A stretch of 38,698 bases of DNA from Neisseria sp. (GCF_030530745.1 NZ_JAUMUI010000019.1:1-38698); one strand, 5' to 3'. Numbered from the stretch's first letter, positions 1 through 8,874 are shown. Notes: generated by a model from the sequence alone, not told the origin. A program made the numbers and translations.

Positions 1-3
1 TAC

Positions 4-27
4 GCGGTTTTTGCCTCAAAAAACCGC
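4..27. terminator. Hairpin at left edge
   Basis: GCGGTTTTT at 4-12 pairs perfectly with AAAAACCGC at 19-27 around a 6-base loop. It probably ends a transcription unit lying outside the window. No clear T-tract follows on either strand, so it may instead be a repeat end. Confidence 0.35.
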
Positions 28-296
28 TTCGCCGGTCAATTGTCAACAGACCCTAATGATCAGCATCAGGTCGGGGGATGGCTGGCTTTAAAATGATGTA
101 AGAATACAACATTGTCCGTCAAATTTTTCTTTTCATAATTTAACACATAGATACATTTCTTATTGTTAGTTATAATCATCCCGTTGATACTTTGAAAATA
201 AAAAGGGGTTGTTCCGGTTATTTGGCACAACCCCAAAGAAACAATAAAAAGTCCGGCAATTACGTGGAAATAACCGACTAAATAAGGATGTTTGTC
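28..296. other. AT-rich intergenic region, no gene seen
   Basis: No convincing gene is visible. A minus-strand open frame covers much of it but also runs through the lemA-like gene and has no start, ribosome site or family resemblance that I can support. A possible -35 (TTGAAA at 192-197) has no good -10 partner. Confidence 0.4.
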
Positions 297-884
297 ATGG
301 AACCTCTTCTCGCTTTTCTTTTGATTGTTTTTTGTATGTTGCTGCCAATGACGGCCTATAAGAGGTTGTTGGCCGGAAAAAGACAATGTTGCAAGGATTT
401 CTCGCAAATTCAAATCCAACTCAAACGCCGTCACGATATTATTTCTTCTCTGGTGGATGTCTCCAAAGACAGCCTTAATCATATTCCGGCAGTATTAAAA
501 GAAGTTGCTTGCGCCCGCGCCCGTGCGGAAGCGGTTTTGTTGGCTGCTTCGGCCAATATTGATGAAAATTCGCTTTCTTCTTTAGGGGAGGTTGAAACCG
601 AACTGAATACGGCATTGCGCCGTTTGCAGAGTGTAATCGGAAATTCTCCCGAATTGAAATCAGATCCGGATATCCGCTGTTTGATTGAGGCGTTGGACAA
701 TGTGGAAAGCCGGGTGACGGCGGCACGTCAAGCTTATAATGATTCGGCAGCTTCCTACAACACTATATACCAATCGTTTCCGGCCAATGTGCTGACCGGT
801 TTTTTCGGATGCGACAGAAACGCTGCTTTCTTAAAATTTGAAGACAATACTGCCGACAGTATCAGTTCACGTGTACTGATATAG
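297..884 (+). CDS. LemA family protein
   Basis: Single-pass inner-membrane protein of the LemA family; the family's molecular role is poorly defined. An N-terminal hydrophobic segment (residues 4-22) is followed by the family signature: QLKRRHDIISSLVD matches the usual N-x-L-x-x-Q-x-K-R-R-x-D-L-x-P-N-L-V block, then a helical stretch with VACARARAE, and a C-terminal AYN...FPANVLTGFFG block that matches the family's Y-N...F-P-x-x-x-x-A-x-x-x-G end. At 195 residues it is about family length. I chose ATG 297 over ATG 288 because AAGGA (284-288) lies 8 bases upstream of 297 and overlaps the earlier ATG. The DI-ISS replacing the usual DLIPN is a divergence. It stands alone, 4 bases before an inverted-repeat element, and looks AT-richer than the core genes. 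Confidence 0.8.
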   Translation: MEPLLAFLLIVFCMLLPMTAYKRLLAGKRQCCKDFSQIQIQLKRRHDIISSLVDVSKDSLNHIPAVLKEVACARARAEAVLLAASANIDENSLSSLGEVETELNTALRRLQSVIGNSPELKSDPDIRCLIEALDNVESRVTAARQAYNDSAASYNTIYQSFPANVLTGFFGCDRNAAFLKFEDNTADSISSRVLI

Positions 885-888
885 TTTT

Positions 889-1053
889 GAGATCTTTGCA
901 AAAATACGTTTCATCCTGAATTTATTTATGTTTCGTCATACCCGGGCTTGGCCCGGGTATCTGTTATTTCTTTTAAAACCCAAAGATGCTCGGGCCGGGC
1001 CTGAGCATGATGCAGAGGTTTTAAGATGCTGAAAGAGATTTTGTAAAGGTCCC
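889..1053. mobile_element. Degenerate MITE-like element with GAGACCTTTGCAAAA-type ends
   Basis: The left end GAGATCTTTGCAAAA (889-903) and right end TTTTGTAAAGGTCCC (1039-1053) are imperfect inverted repeats of each other (3 differences in 15). Both match the perfect terminal repeat of the element at 34022-34089. The 165-base interval has no reading frame of note and contains a 10 bp palindrome at 938-960. From memory, similar ends belong to IS5-family elements in Neisseria, so this could be a non-autonomous derivative. Inference only. Confidence 0.45.
938..960. repeat. dRS3-like palindrome
   Basis: ATACCCGGGC (938-947) and GCCCGGGTAT (951-960) form a perfect 10 bp stem with a 3-base loop. 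It resembles the neisserial dRS3 repeat (ATTCCC-N8-GGGAAT) with changed arms and spacing. A second imperfect hairpin, ATGCTCGGG/CCTGAGCAT, follows near 985-1008. Confidence 0.5.
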
Positions 1054-1083
1054 GGTTTGCAGCAATCGAATTATTGCCCGTCA

Positions 1084-1137
1084 ATAAACCAAACCGTCGG
1101 TTTCCTCCTGTTTTTGGAGCCCGGCGGTTTGGTTTAT
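1084..1137. terminator. Long intergenic hairpin
   Basis: ATAAACCAAACCG (1084-1096) pairs perfectly over 13 bp with CGGTTTGGTTTAT (1125-1137); the loop holds a further CTCC/GGAG stem. It lies between the lemA-like gene and pqiA and could terminate transcription on either strand. Confidence 0.45.
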
Positions 1138-1279
1138 GTGATGTAATTCAGACGGCTTGGGTACGGCATTTGTGCAACCGCAGCCTTTTACAACCGCTAT
1201 CCGAAAATGCTGTATTTTATCAGCTATAATATATGTTTCATTTTAGATCCGGCCTGTAGTAAGGGCCGTCTGAACGGCT

Positions 1280-2605
1280 GTGAGATTTGTTCGAAACTAT
1301 CGTCGCTGGTGGCGTTACCATACGCTGCAACGTGATGCGGCGCTGCCCTCGCATACGCTTGATTGCCCCGAGTGCGGGCAGCGCATGGAGCTGCCCCGTT
1401 TGCGGCAGGGACAGGAAGCGCATTGCCCGAACTGCGGTTACGAAGTGGTAGAGGTGGAGAAAAACCCCTATATCGCGCCTTTGGCCTATGCAAGTGCTTC
1501 GTTGGTGCTGATGGCTTTTGTATACAGCATGATGTTTGTTACGGTAACGATGGCTGGGGTAACTTCGATTCTGTCGCTGCCTTCCATGATGAAGCGTTTG
1601 GTGTTGCTGGATTTTGGTTTTCTGGCCGAAGTGATGTTCGTGCTGACTTTCGGCACGCCGCTGCTGTTTTTGCTGCTGTGTATCTATGTTTATTCGGCGC
1701 TGTGGCGTGAAAAAGTGTATCCCGGCCTGCTGTATGCCACGCGCACACTGGTGCGGCTTCGTCATTGGATTATGGTCGATGTGTTTTTTATTTCGACGCT
1801 GGTGGCTTATATCAAGCTCTCTTCTGTGGCGAAAGTGGAATTCGGTGCGGCGTTTTATCTGATGTTTGTGCTGGCGGTGATGCTGATACGCACATCGGTT
1901 TCGATTCCGCAACATTGGGTGTATTACAAAATACACCGTATGTTGGGAAGGGATGCGGTTCAGACGGCCTCTGAAGTGCATATCTGCTGCAGCCGCTGCC
2001 TGTATTTCCGCGGACGTGAAGAAGCAACCTGCGGGGTATGCGGGGCGGATCTGTATGAGCGCCGGCCGAAAAGTTTGAGCATTTCCACCGCTTTTCTGAT
2101 TGCGGCGATGTTGCTGTATGTTCCGGCAAATGTGCTGCCGATTATGATTTCCTCCAACCCGACCACGGTTCAGATCAATACGATTCTCAATGGTATCGTG
2201 TATATGTGGGACGACGGCGACAGGCTGATTGCAGCGATTATTTTCAGCGCCAGCATTTTGGTACCGGGGGCGAAAATCGTGCTGCTGCTGGTGCTCAATA
2301 TCAGCGCGCGATACGGCCTGCCTGCCGGTGCGCGCACCATGCAGCGGCTCTACCGTTTCACAGAATCCATCGGCAAGTGGTCGATGATTGATATTTTTGT
2401 AATTATCATCTTAATGAGCGCATTCCATACCCATGTGGCCCGGGTGGTGCCGGGGCAGGCAGCGGTGTATTTCTGCCTGGTGGTGCTGCTTACTATGGTT
2501 TCCGCCTATTTTTTCGATCCGCGCCTTTTATGGGACAAGGCACATTCTTTTGAACCGTCTGCAAACAGGCCGTCTGAAAACGTGCCGGTAAAACAACCTG
2601 AATGA
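1280..2605 (+). CDS. pqiA: Paraquat-inducible protein A (PqiA), inner-membrane partner of an MCE system
   Basis: Polytopic inner-membrane protein of 441 residues that partners the MCE protein PqiB in lipid-related transport across the periplasm. Two zinc-ribbon-like Cys clusters precede two membrane domains: C29/C32 with C49/C52, and C237/C240 with C251/C254. Each is followed by about four hydrophobic segments (roughly 65-215 and 270-425), the duplicated PqiA layout. The start is GTG at 1280, because the next in-frame ATG would fall inside the first Cys cluster; no strong ribosome site is visible and a DUS-like GGGCCGTCTGAA lies just upstream. Its stop overlaps the start of pqiB (ATGA). Two DUS copies are embedded in the coding sequence (near 1952 and 2570). 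Confidence 0.9.
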   Translation: MRFVRNYRRWWRYHTLQRDAALPSHTLDCPECGQRMELPRLRQGQEAHCPNCGYEVVEVEKNPYIAPLAYASASLVLMAFVYSMMFVTVTMAGVTSILSLPSMMKRLVLLDFGFLAEVMFVLTFGTPLLFLLLCIYVYSALWREKVYPGLLYATRTLVRLRHWIMVDVFFISTLVAYIKLSSVAKVEFGAAFYLMFVLAVMLIRTSVSIPQHWVYYKIHRMLGRDAVQTASEVHICCSRCLYFRGREEATCGVCGADLYERRPKSLSISTAFLIAAMLLYVPANVLPIMISSNPTTVQINTILNGIVYMWDDGDRLIAAIIFSASILVPGAKIVLLLVLNISARYGLPAGARTMQRLYRFTESIGKWSMIDIFVIIILMSAFHTHVARVVPGQAAVYFCLVVLLTMVSAYFFDPRLLWDKAHSFEPSANRPSENVPVKQPE

Positions 2606-4251
2606 TGAGTAACGACAACAAACAACCCACCTACAGGCCTGTTCCGGCCGTGGTGCGTAAGACCAACGTATTTACTTCGGTTATCTGGCTGATTCCGCTG
2701 ATTGCCCTGATTACGGGAGGCTGGCTGCTGATGAAAGACATCCGCAACCGCGGACCGGAAATCACTTTGTTGATGGACAGTGCCGACGGAATCGAAGTGA
2801 ACAACACCGTGGTAAAAGTATTGAGCGTGGAGGTAGGGCGTGTAACCCGCATCCGCCTGCGCGGCGACCAAAAAGGCGTGGAAGTTACGGCCCGCCTAAC
2901 CGCCGATGCTAAAGACATGATGCGCAAAGACACCCAGTTTTGGGTAGTGAAGCCGCGTATCGATCAAAGCGGGATTTCCGGCCTCAACACACTGGTTTCG
3001 GGTTCGTATATCGCCTTTACGCCCGGCAAAAGCGAAGAAACCGAAGAGCGTTTCGAAGTGCTCGATATCCCTCCGATTACCGCCATCGGGCAAAACGGCC
3101 TGCGCCTGAAACTTATCGGCCTCAACGATAAAATGATAAATGCCGGCAGCCCCGTGCTGTATGAGGATTTCAGTGTGGGGGTGGTGGAGAGCGCCGAGTT
3201 TGACCCTAAAGACCAAACCGTTAACTATACTGTGTTCATTCAAAGCCCCAACGATAAACTGGTGGGGGAAAACAGCCGGTTTTGGCTGCAAAGCGGCATC
3301 AATATCGAAACCACCGGCAACGGTATACGCGTGGATTCCGCCCCTATCCCCGCCCTGCTTTCGGGTGCCATCTCATTTGCCTCGCCTACCGGCGGCGACA
3401 AAGGCAACTTTGCTGTTAATGGCGATACTTTCGAGCTTTACAACAACCGCAGCGAAGTCGACAACCTGCCGACCGAACGCTCCCTCTATTACACCGCCTT
3501 TTTCAAGCAAAGCGTGCGCGGCTTGGTGAGCGGTGCGCCCGTTGAATATAAAGGCATCAACATCGGCGCCGTGGCCGACGTACCTTATTTTGCCCAAAAC
3601 GACAGCCTCAAACTGTTTGAAAACGGCTGGATTCCCGTGCGTATCCGCATCGAGCCCGAACGCATGGAGCTTAATGCCGGCGCCCAAAGCCGCGAATATT
3701 GGCAAAACCAGTTTCAGACGGCCTTAAGCAAAGGCTTAACCGCCACCATTGCCAGCAACAACCTGTTAACCGGCAGTAAAATGATAGAGCTGGATGACAG
3801 GCCGTCTGAAAGCGCCAAGCTCAAACCGTTTGCCGACTATAACGGTAATGTTGTTATCGCCACCCGCGGCGGCGGCTTCGACGATTTGCAGGCGCAACTG
3901 GGCAGCCTGCTTGAAAAATTCAACAAACTGCCGCTGGAAAACACCGTGGGCGAATTGAACGGCTCGCTGCGCGAACTGAAGTCCTCCCTGAAGTCCGCCA
4001 ATGCCTTAATCAGCAAGCCGCTAACGCAGAACATTCCCTACGAGCTGAACCTAACCCTGCTCGAGCTGCGCCAAACCCTGCAAGGCGTGTCGCCGCAATC
4101 GCCGCTTTACGGCGACGTGCAGAGCACTTTGCAGAGCATCGATAAAACCCTGAAAGATGCGCAGCCCGTAATCAATACTTTGAAAGAAAAACCCAATTCG
4201 CTGATTTTCAACAGCAACACCAAAGATCCGATACCGAAAGGAAGCCACTGA
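2602..4251 (+). CDS. pqiB: PqiB-like MCE-domain protein
   Basis: Membrane-anchored periplasmic MCE protein of 549 residues, close to the length of Escherichia coli PqiB. A single membrane helix (about 23-44) is followed by three MCE repeats starting near residues 50, 165 and 295. Each carries the G-x-x-V-x-Y/K-x-x-V-x-V-G pattern, for example SPVLYEDFSVGVV and APVEYKGINIGAV. A C-terminal helical region (about 425-530) probably forms the coiled-coil needle known for PqiB. Family knowledge: stacked MCE hexameric rings form a hydrophobic tunnel between the membranes. It overlaps pqiA by 4 bases and pqiC by 1 base, so the three genes are surely cotranscribed. A second ATG at 2605 is possible as the start. 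Confidence 0.92.
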   Translation: MMSNDNKQPTYRPVPAVVRKTNVFTSVIWLIPLIALITGGWLLMKDIRNRGPEITLLMDSADGIEVNNTVVKVLSVEVGRVTRIRLRGDQKGVEVTARLTADAKDMMRKDTQFWVVKPRIDQSGISGLNTLVSGSYIAFTPGKSEETEERFEVLDIPPITAIGQNGLRLKLIGLNDKMINAGSPVLYEDFSVGVVESAEFDPKDQTVNYTVFIQSPNDKLVGENSRFWLQSGINIETTGNGIRVDSAPIPALLSGAISFASPTGGDKGNFAVNGDTFELYNNRSEVDNLPTERSLYYTAFFKQSVRGLVSGAPVEYKGINIGAVADVPYFAQNDSLKLFENGWIPVRIRIEPERMELNAGAQSREYWQNQFQTALSKGLTATIASNNLLTGSKMIELDDRPSESAKLKPFADYNGNVVIATRGGGFDDLQAQLGSLLEKFNKLPLENTVGELNGSLRELKSSLKSANALISKPLTQNIPYELNLTLLELRQTLQGVSPQSPLYGDVQSTLQSIDKTLKDAQPVINTLKEKPNSLIFNSNTKDPIPKGSH

Positions 4252-4835
4252 TGCGCAGATGGATAATGATAGGCGCACTGGCCGCTTTGGGCGCGTGCAG
4301 CACCCCTGCGACCCAATATTTCACGCTGCCCGACAGCCAATACAGCCACCCCGCCAAAAGCGGCAGCGAAATTGCCGTGCGTGTGTATCTGGCCGAGCCG
4401 CTCAATAACGGCGGGCTGGTTTATCAAACCGATGCCTACCATGTGAATTTTGCCCGCAGCCATTTATGGGCAGGCTCGCTGGATAATGCGCTGGCATCCG
4501 GTTTCAGTAATAAACTCAACCGCCTCGGCGGCCGCCATATCTTCGTGCCGGCAGCAAGAAGCAGCAGTACGCAAATACTGAAAATTTATGTGGAAGCATT
4601 TCAGGGCAGTTACCGGGGCAAAACATTGGTAAGCGGCTATGCCTTGTGGCCGAACGGACAAAGCCGCCCCTTCCATGTTGAAACACCACAAAACGGCGAC
4701 GGTTATGCAGCCATGGTCGAATCGTTGAATCAGGGCTTGGAAAAGGCGGCGGCGCCGTTTTATTTATTTATCCGTCCGAAGTTGTTAATGATTAGCCATG
4801 GCTGGAATGGCGGACTGAAAACGGAGTTACCTTAA
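4251..4835 (+). CDS. pqiC: PqiC-like outer-membrane lipoprotein
   Basis: Lipoprotein of 194 residues in the ABC-transport auxiliary lipoprotein family (PqiC/YmbA, formerly DUF330). A signal peptide ends in the lipobox L-G-A-C, making C16 the lipidated residue. The next residues (STPATQYFTLPD) match the family's short N-terminal block before a globular domain. PqiC is known to sit in the outer membrane and bind the tip of PqiB. Its ATG shares one base with the pqiB stop (TGATG). The C-terminal tail (about 175-194, SHGWNGGLKTELP) has no obvious family match and may be a divergent end. Confidence 0.85.
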   Translation: MRRWIMIGALAALGACSTPATQYFTLPDSQYSHPAKSGSEIAVRVYLAEPLNNGGLVYQTDAYHVNFARSHLWAGSLDNALASGFSNKLNRLGGRHIFVPAARSSSTQILKIYVEAFQGSYRGKTLVSGYALWPNGQSRPFHVETPQNGDGYAAMVESLNQGLEKAAAPFYLFIRPKLLMISHGWNGGLKTELP

Positions 4836-4908
4836 GAAACCTTATTTTTCAGACGGCCTGAGCGAGCTTTGAAAAGTTCTGAGCGGGTTGCTAAATTGAG
4901 TTTTCAAC

Positions 4909-4941
4909 AAAAGCAGGCAAGGTTTTACTTTGCCTGCTTTT
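4909..4941. terminator. Intrinsic terminator after pqiABC
   Basis: AAAAGCAGGCAA (4909-4920) and TTGCCTGCTTTT (4930-4941) form a perfect 12 bp stem with a 9-base loop. Flanking A and T runs let it work in both directions, fitting its place between the converging pqiC and M16 peptidase genes. Confidence 0.75.
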
Positions 4942-5154
4942 GTCATGAGAGACTTTTGAAAACCGGGAATCTCTATAACGACATGTTTTCAATGTTTCAA
5001 CACAGGACGACACATAAAGCGCCGCCCTACGTGTTGCCCTGATTGGGAAGGGGCTACACCCCTACCCGATAATCCAAATTCTACTGCCATAAATGGCGGG
5101 GTCTCAACCGAAAAGGAAACTTGATGAAAATATCGGGTTCACTGCCAAATAAGC
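4942..5154. other. Unassigned intergenic stretch with a G-rich hairpin
   Basis: No coding sequence is supported. It contains GGGAAGGGG (5045-5053) facing CCCCTACCC (5059-5067), a 9 bp stem with one mismatch and a 5-base loop, and a small GCCAT/ATGGC hairpin near 5090. Function unknown. Confidence 0.4.
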
Positions 5155-7902
5155 TCATGGCGCAGGGTCTACCAGCAGCACGCGTGCGTTCGGGGTATGC
5201 CACAGTAGTTTGGCGGTTTGGCGCAGGCGGGTTTGGATGATGGTCCGGTGCAGTTCGGGCAGGCGGCTGAGGTAGCGGGCATCACCGTAGCGGCGGTGGC
5301 TGGCCGCCAGTCGTTCCAGCCATATTTCGGGGTTTTGCTGCCGTTTGGCTTCCTGCTCGATAAACAGCTGTTGCAGATTCTCGGCTTCGGTTTTGCTGAT
5401 GTTTTCGGGCAGGCGCTCCAACACTTGCTGGGCGGTTTGCCATGCTTCGGCCGCTTGGGCGGGGGGCGTGCTGAAAAACAGGTTGCTTTCCACGCGGTTA
5501 TAAACCGGCTGCGGCAGGGCGGTGAATTTTACGCCGTAGGTGCTTTGGTTGCGGCTGCGCAGTTCGTCTTTCAGGCGGGCGTTGGCGAGGTTGACCAGCA
5601 GCGGAATCTGCTCGGAAGTATCGGGTGTCCAGTCGTAGAAAGGCTGCCAAGACCAAGCGTTGATGTCGGTGCCGCCGGTGTCGTTGATGGCGGCGCGGCG
5701 CAAAGTGGCGCCTGTTAAAAGTTCGGTCGGGCGGTTTTCGGCGGCGCGGCGCGGAATATCGGCCAGATATTGCACCAGCAGCGGTTTGATTTTTTCAGAC
5801 GGCATATTGCTGACAACATAATACGTTGCAGGGGCTGAGGCAAGTTGCCGCCATTGTTGCAGCAGATCGGTTTGGGTTAGTGCGCGGATTTCCCCGCTGT
5901 TTTGTGCACGGCTTTCGGGGCGGCCGTAGCGCAGCAGTTCCAATTCCTGCTCTTGCCGCCCAGGCACGGATTGCAGGTAAGCGGGGTGGCGCAGGGCGGC
6001 GGTTTCGAGCATGCTTTGCCAATGCTCGGCGGTGGGATCGGTTTGGCGGCTGCGGTAAAGCTGCAGCAGGGCTTCGAGTGTTTGCTGCGGCGCTTGGATA
6101 TCTGTGGTTTGGCGGTCGCTTTCAAGGCGGTAACGGTAAGCGATGCCTTGCTGTTGCTGCCATTGTTTGAACGATTGGCCGCTGAAGCCGGCGGGGGCGG
6201 AACGGGAAACCACATCGGCCGCCAACTGTGCCTGCCATGCTCCGAGGCCGTTTTGCCGGTAGCCGCCGTCGGCCACGGCTCTGAAATAGATTTTGCCGCC
6301 TGCCACGGCTTTTTGCAGCAGCACGGCTTTGTCGCCGTTGCTGAATTGCAGGTAGCTGACTTTATTATTGTTGTCGAAACCTTCCGACATCAGCCTGCCG
6401 TGCCCTTTGTGTTGCGGGAAAACGGTTGTTGCGCTTGCGGCCGATTGTGTAGGCGTTGCGGCGGTGCGCACGGTAACCCGGTCTTTTCCGGGCTTGTCGG
6501 GTTTGGGTTGGGCCGCCGCCGTAACGGAGCCCCCTGTTTTGTTGGCAAGGGTTAATGTGTGTTCGGGGGCTTGGATAATGGTGAGGCGGTCGGGTGCATT
6601 CAGCCATTCGGCGATGCGTTTGTTAACGGCGGCGGCACTGATGCGGTAAAGCTGGCCGCGCTCGACGGCCTGGTTGTCGGGCGTGGGTACGGGTTTGCCG
6701 GCCAACACGGTGTCGTCGGCCAGTTGCACGATTTGCGGTAAGTCGTCGGGAAGTGAGGGAGTGGTGCGCATATGGTTGTGCAGCACTTTGCGGTAGGCAG
6801 CGGTTTCTTCGTCGCCGGCGGGCTGCTGCCGGACGGCTTCGACGGTTTGGTGGAGCAGGTTGAGTGTTTCCTGCTGTGCATCTGCGGCGGCATCGGCATA
6901 AAAGCCCAGCGAACCGGTTTGTTTGCCGATGTTGCCGAGTTTGAAAGAGACGGGTTGCGCCATGCCTTGCAGGCGGCGGCTGATGGTGTGGGCGGCGAAG
7001 TTGTCCAGCAGGCGGTGGTAATACCCCGGGCTGCCGCTGCTTTGCGACGGGGCGTTATTGAAGCGGTAAATCAAGGCCAGTTTGGTTTCGGTGTTGTCTT
7101 TATCGTGTACGCGGGCAGTGCGCGGCATATCGGCGAGTTTGGGTTCGTATTCGCCTGCGGTGCGCTCGGGTAAGGTGGCGGGTTTTAGACGGCCCAAATG
7201 CTCTTCGATGGCGGCGGCGGTTTTTTTAGGGTTGATGTTGCCAACTATTACCAGCACGGCGTTATTGCTGCCGTACCATTTGTTGTGAAAGCGGTTGGCG
7301 GTGTCTGCCTGTGCGGTTTCGATGGCGGTTTTGCTGCCGATGGGTGCATAGCGTGCGCTGCGCGAACCGCTGTGCAGCAGGGCATGGTGTTGCCGGCTTA
7401 AGCGGTGTTGCAGGGTTTGTTGAGCGCGCCATTCGCCCAGCACCACTTGCTGTTCTTTGGCCCAATCGGCGGCGGAAAAGGTTTGCGGGGTGAGAATTTG
7501 CCGGTAAACGGCCAAGGCGTCTTTAAGCTGCCGCCTGCCGTAGGGCGGCGTGAGCATATAGCGGGTGTGGTGGTAGCCGGTTTGGGCGTTGTAGTGCCGC
7601 CCTATCTGCCAACCTTCGGCATTGAGGTAACTGCCCAAACCTTGCGGAAACGCGGGGGAGCTTTGGAACACCATGTGTTCGGTGATATGGGCGATACCTT
7701 CTTCGCCGTCGCCTTCATCGGCGGTGCCTGCGTTGATTTGCAGGCGCAGCACCAAGCGGCTGCCGGCGGAAGGCACTTTGAAAATATGGTATGCCAAGCC
7801 GTTGTCGAGCCTGCCTTCGATATATTCGGCCCGGCCTGCACACGCAGCGGCGGCGGTGAAAACAGCTGCGGCAAACAGCAGAAAACGCGAAAGTAAGAGC
7901 AT
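5155..7902 (-). CDS. M16 family zinc metallopeptidase (PqqL-like), exported
   Basis: Two-part M16 peptidase of about 915 residues, probably periplasmic. The zinc site is H-I-T-E-H (residues 72-76 from the chosen start) with the third ligand E157 in EQQVVLGEW, the inverted zincin arrangement typical of the active N-terminal M16 half. The C-terminal half (about 490-915) looks like the inactive partner that helps form the clam-shell chamber. I prefer ATG 7902 to ATG 7935 because it begins directly with a signal peptide (MLLLSRFLLFAAAVFTAAAACAG); neither has a strong ribosome site. An A-A-A-C sequence is a weak lipobox, so lipidation is possible but unlikely. It stands alone on the minus strand, converging on pqiABC. 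Substrate unknown. Confidence 0.88.
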   Translation of the reverse strand: MLLLSRFLLFAAAVFTAAAACAGRAEYIEGRLDNGLAYHIFKVPSAGSRLVLRLQINAGTADEGDGEEGIAHITEHMVFQSSPAFPQGLGSYLNAEGWQIGRHYNAQTGYHHTRYMLTPPYGRRQLKDALAVYRQILTPQTFSAADWAKEQQVVLGEWRAQQTLQHRLSRQHHALLHSGSRSARYAPIGSKTAIETAQADTANRFHNKWYGSNNAVLVIVGNINPKKTAAAIEEHLGRLKPATLPERTAGEYEPKLADMPRTARVHDKDNTETKLALIYRFNNAPSQSSGSPGYYHRLLDNFAAHTISRRLQGMAQPVSFKLGNIGKQTGSLGFYADAAADAQQETLNLLHQTVEAVRQQPAGDEETAAYRKVLHNHMRTTPSLPDDLPQIVQLADDTVLAGKPVPTPDNQAVERGQLYRISAAAVNKRIAEWLNAPDRLTIIQAPEHTLTLANKTGGSVTAAAQPKPDKPGKDRVTVRTAATPTQSAASATTVFPQHKGHGRLMSEGFDNNNKVSYLQFSNGDKAVLLQKAVAGGKIYFRAVADGGYRQNGLGAWQAQLAADVVSRSAPAGFSGQSFKQWQQQQGIAYRYRLESDRQTTDIQAPQQTLEALLQLYRSRQTDPTAEHWQSMLETAALRHPAYLQSVPGRQEQELELLRYGRPESRAQNSGEIRALTQTDLLQQWRQLASAPATYYVVSNMPSEKIKPLLVQYLADIPRRAAENRPTELLTGATLRRAAINDTGGTDINAWSWQPFYDWTPDTSEQIPLLVNLANARLKDELRSRNQSTYGVKFTALPQPVYNRVESNLFFSTPPAQAAEAWQTAQQVLERLPENISKTEAENLQQLFIEQEAKRQQNPEIWLERLAASHRRYGDARYLSRLPELHRTIIQTRLRQTAKLLWHTPNARVLLVDPAP

Positions 7903-8040
7903 GTTGTAATGTGTCGGTTTAAAGCCCTGCGGCATACGGCAGGGCGGTATTTTTATAGGTTTTGAGCGGCACGGATTGCTGATGGCAGATGTAGTTACTT
8001 TGAAACCGAATTATGCCTGTTTTTAATTATATTGAATACA

Positions 8041-8081
8041 AGGCCGTCTGAAAATAAGAAACTGCGTTTTTCAGACGGCCT
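8041..8081. terminator. Inverted DUS pair after marC
   Basis: AGGCCGTCTGAAAA (8041-8054) faces TTTTCAGACGGCCT (8068-8081) to form a 14 bp stem. It lies just past the marC stop and probably terminates the minus-strand transcript while serving as an uptake sequence. Confidence 0.7.
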
Positions 8082-8117
8082 GATACAACCGATTAACCAA
8101 CATTTCCGCCTGCCGCT

Positions 8118-8777
8118 TCAGACACTCAGCTGCGGAAACAGGGCTTTCAGGCCGGCTGTGATGATTTCCACCGATACCGCAGCCAGCAGCATTCCCATGA
8201 TGCGGTTGAGAATAGAGAGGCCGGTATCGCCCAGCTTTTTGCTCACGCGGGAGGCAGCCGTCAGCACGATATAACAGATCAGGCTGATAATCAGGCCGGC
8301 TGCCAAAATAGACAAAGTGTCTTTATAGTGTTTGGCGGCCGAGGCATAAATAATCACGGTGGAAATGCCGCCCGGGCCTATCATCATGGGAATCGCCAGC
8401 GGCACCACGGCAATGGCGCCGATATTCTGTATCTGTTTGGGGCGGATGGTGATGTCGTTGCTTTCGTCGGTGCCGACATCGGGTTTGGCTGGATTGTTTC
8501 CTTGGTTCATCATGGAAATGGCGATGAGCAGCACCAGAATGCCGCCGCCTACCTGAAACGCGCCGACGCTGATGCCGAACAGCCGCAGCAACACGCCGCC
8601 GGTGAGGGTGAAGGCGGTGATGGCGATCAGCACGGTGAGCGAAGCCACCTGTGCCACTTTTCGCCGCTCGCGCGTGCTTAGGTTGCGGGTGAGGTCGAGA
8701 TAAATAGACAGCGCGCCGAAAGGGTTGATCAGCACCATAAATGCCAGAATCAGCTTGCCGATTTCCATGCCTATCAT
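8118..8777 (-). CDS. marC: MarC family integral membrane protein (UPF0056)
   Basis: Inner-membrane protein of 219 residues with six predicted hydrophobic segments, matching the MarC family. The N-terminal block FMVLINPFGALSIYLDLT is the family hallmark (N-P-x-G), and the second half repeats a similar fold with IPMMIGPGGISTVIIYA. Despite the name, the family is not established as a drug-efflux system; function is unknown. ATG 8777 is chosen because AAGG lies 7 bases upstream. It is downstream of rodA on the same strand but separated by an inverted DUS hairpin, so it may be only partly cotranscribed. Confidence 0.88.
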   Translation of the reverse strand: MIGMEIGKLILAFMVLINPFGALSIYLDLTRNLSTRERRKVAQVASLTVLIAITAFTLTGGVLLRLFGISVGAFQVGGGILVLLIAISMMNQGNNPAKPDVGTDESNDITIRPKQIQNIGAIAVVPLAIPMMIGPGGISTVIIYASAAKHYKDTLSILAAGLIISLICYIVLTAASRVSKKLGDTGLSILNRIMGMLLAAVSVEIITAGLKALFPQLSV

Positions 8778-8812
8778 GGGGTTTTCCTTTTATTGTATCG
8801 GGTGGAAACGCT

Positions 8813-8848
8813 TTCAGACGGCCTTTGGGAATACAAAGGCCGTCTGAA
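8813..8848. terminator. Inverted DUS pair between rodA and marC
   Basis: TTCAGACGGCCTTTG (8813-8827) and CAAAGGCCGTCTGAA (8834-8848) form a perfect 15 bp stem with a 6-base loop. No T-run follows on the minus strand, so it may attenuate rather than fully stop readthrough. Confidence 0.6.
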
Positions 8849-8874
8849 GAATATTTAAACGGGTTTATTTTCTG

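Noticed and set aside
66-482. Minus-strand open frame of 138 codons at the left end
   Set aside because: It overlaps the LemA-like gene on the other strand, has no ribosome site and resembles no family I know.
5902-6555. Plus-strand open frame of 217 codons inside the M16 peptidase gene
   Set aside because: It is antisense to a clear gene; Gly/Ala/Phe-rich composition is typical of a shadow frame in GC-rich DNA.
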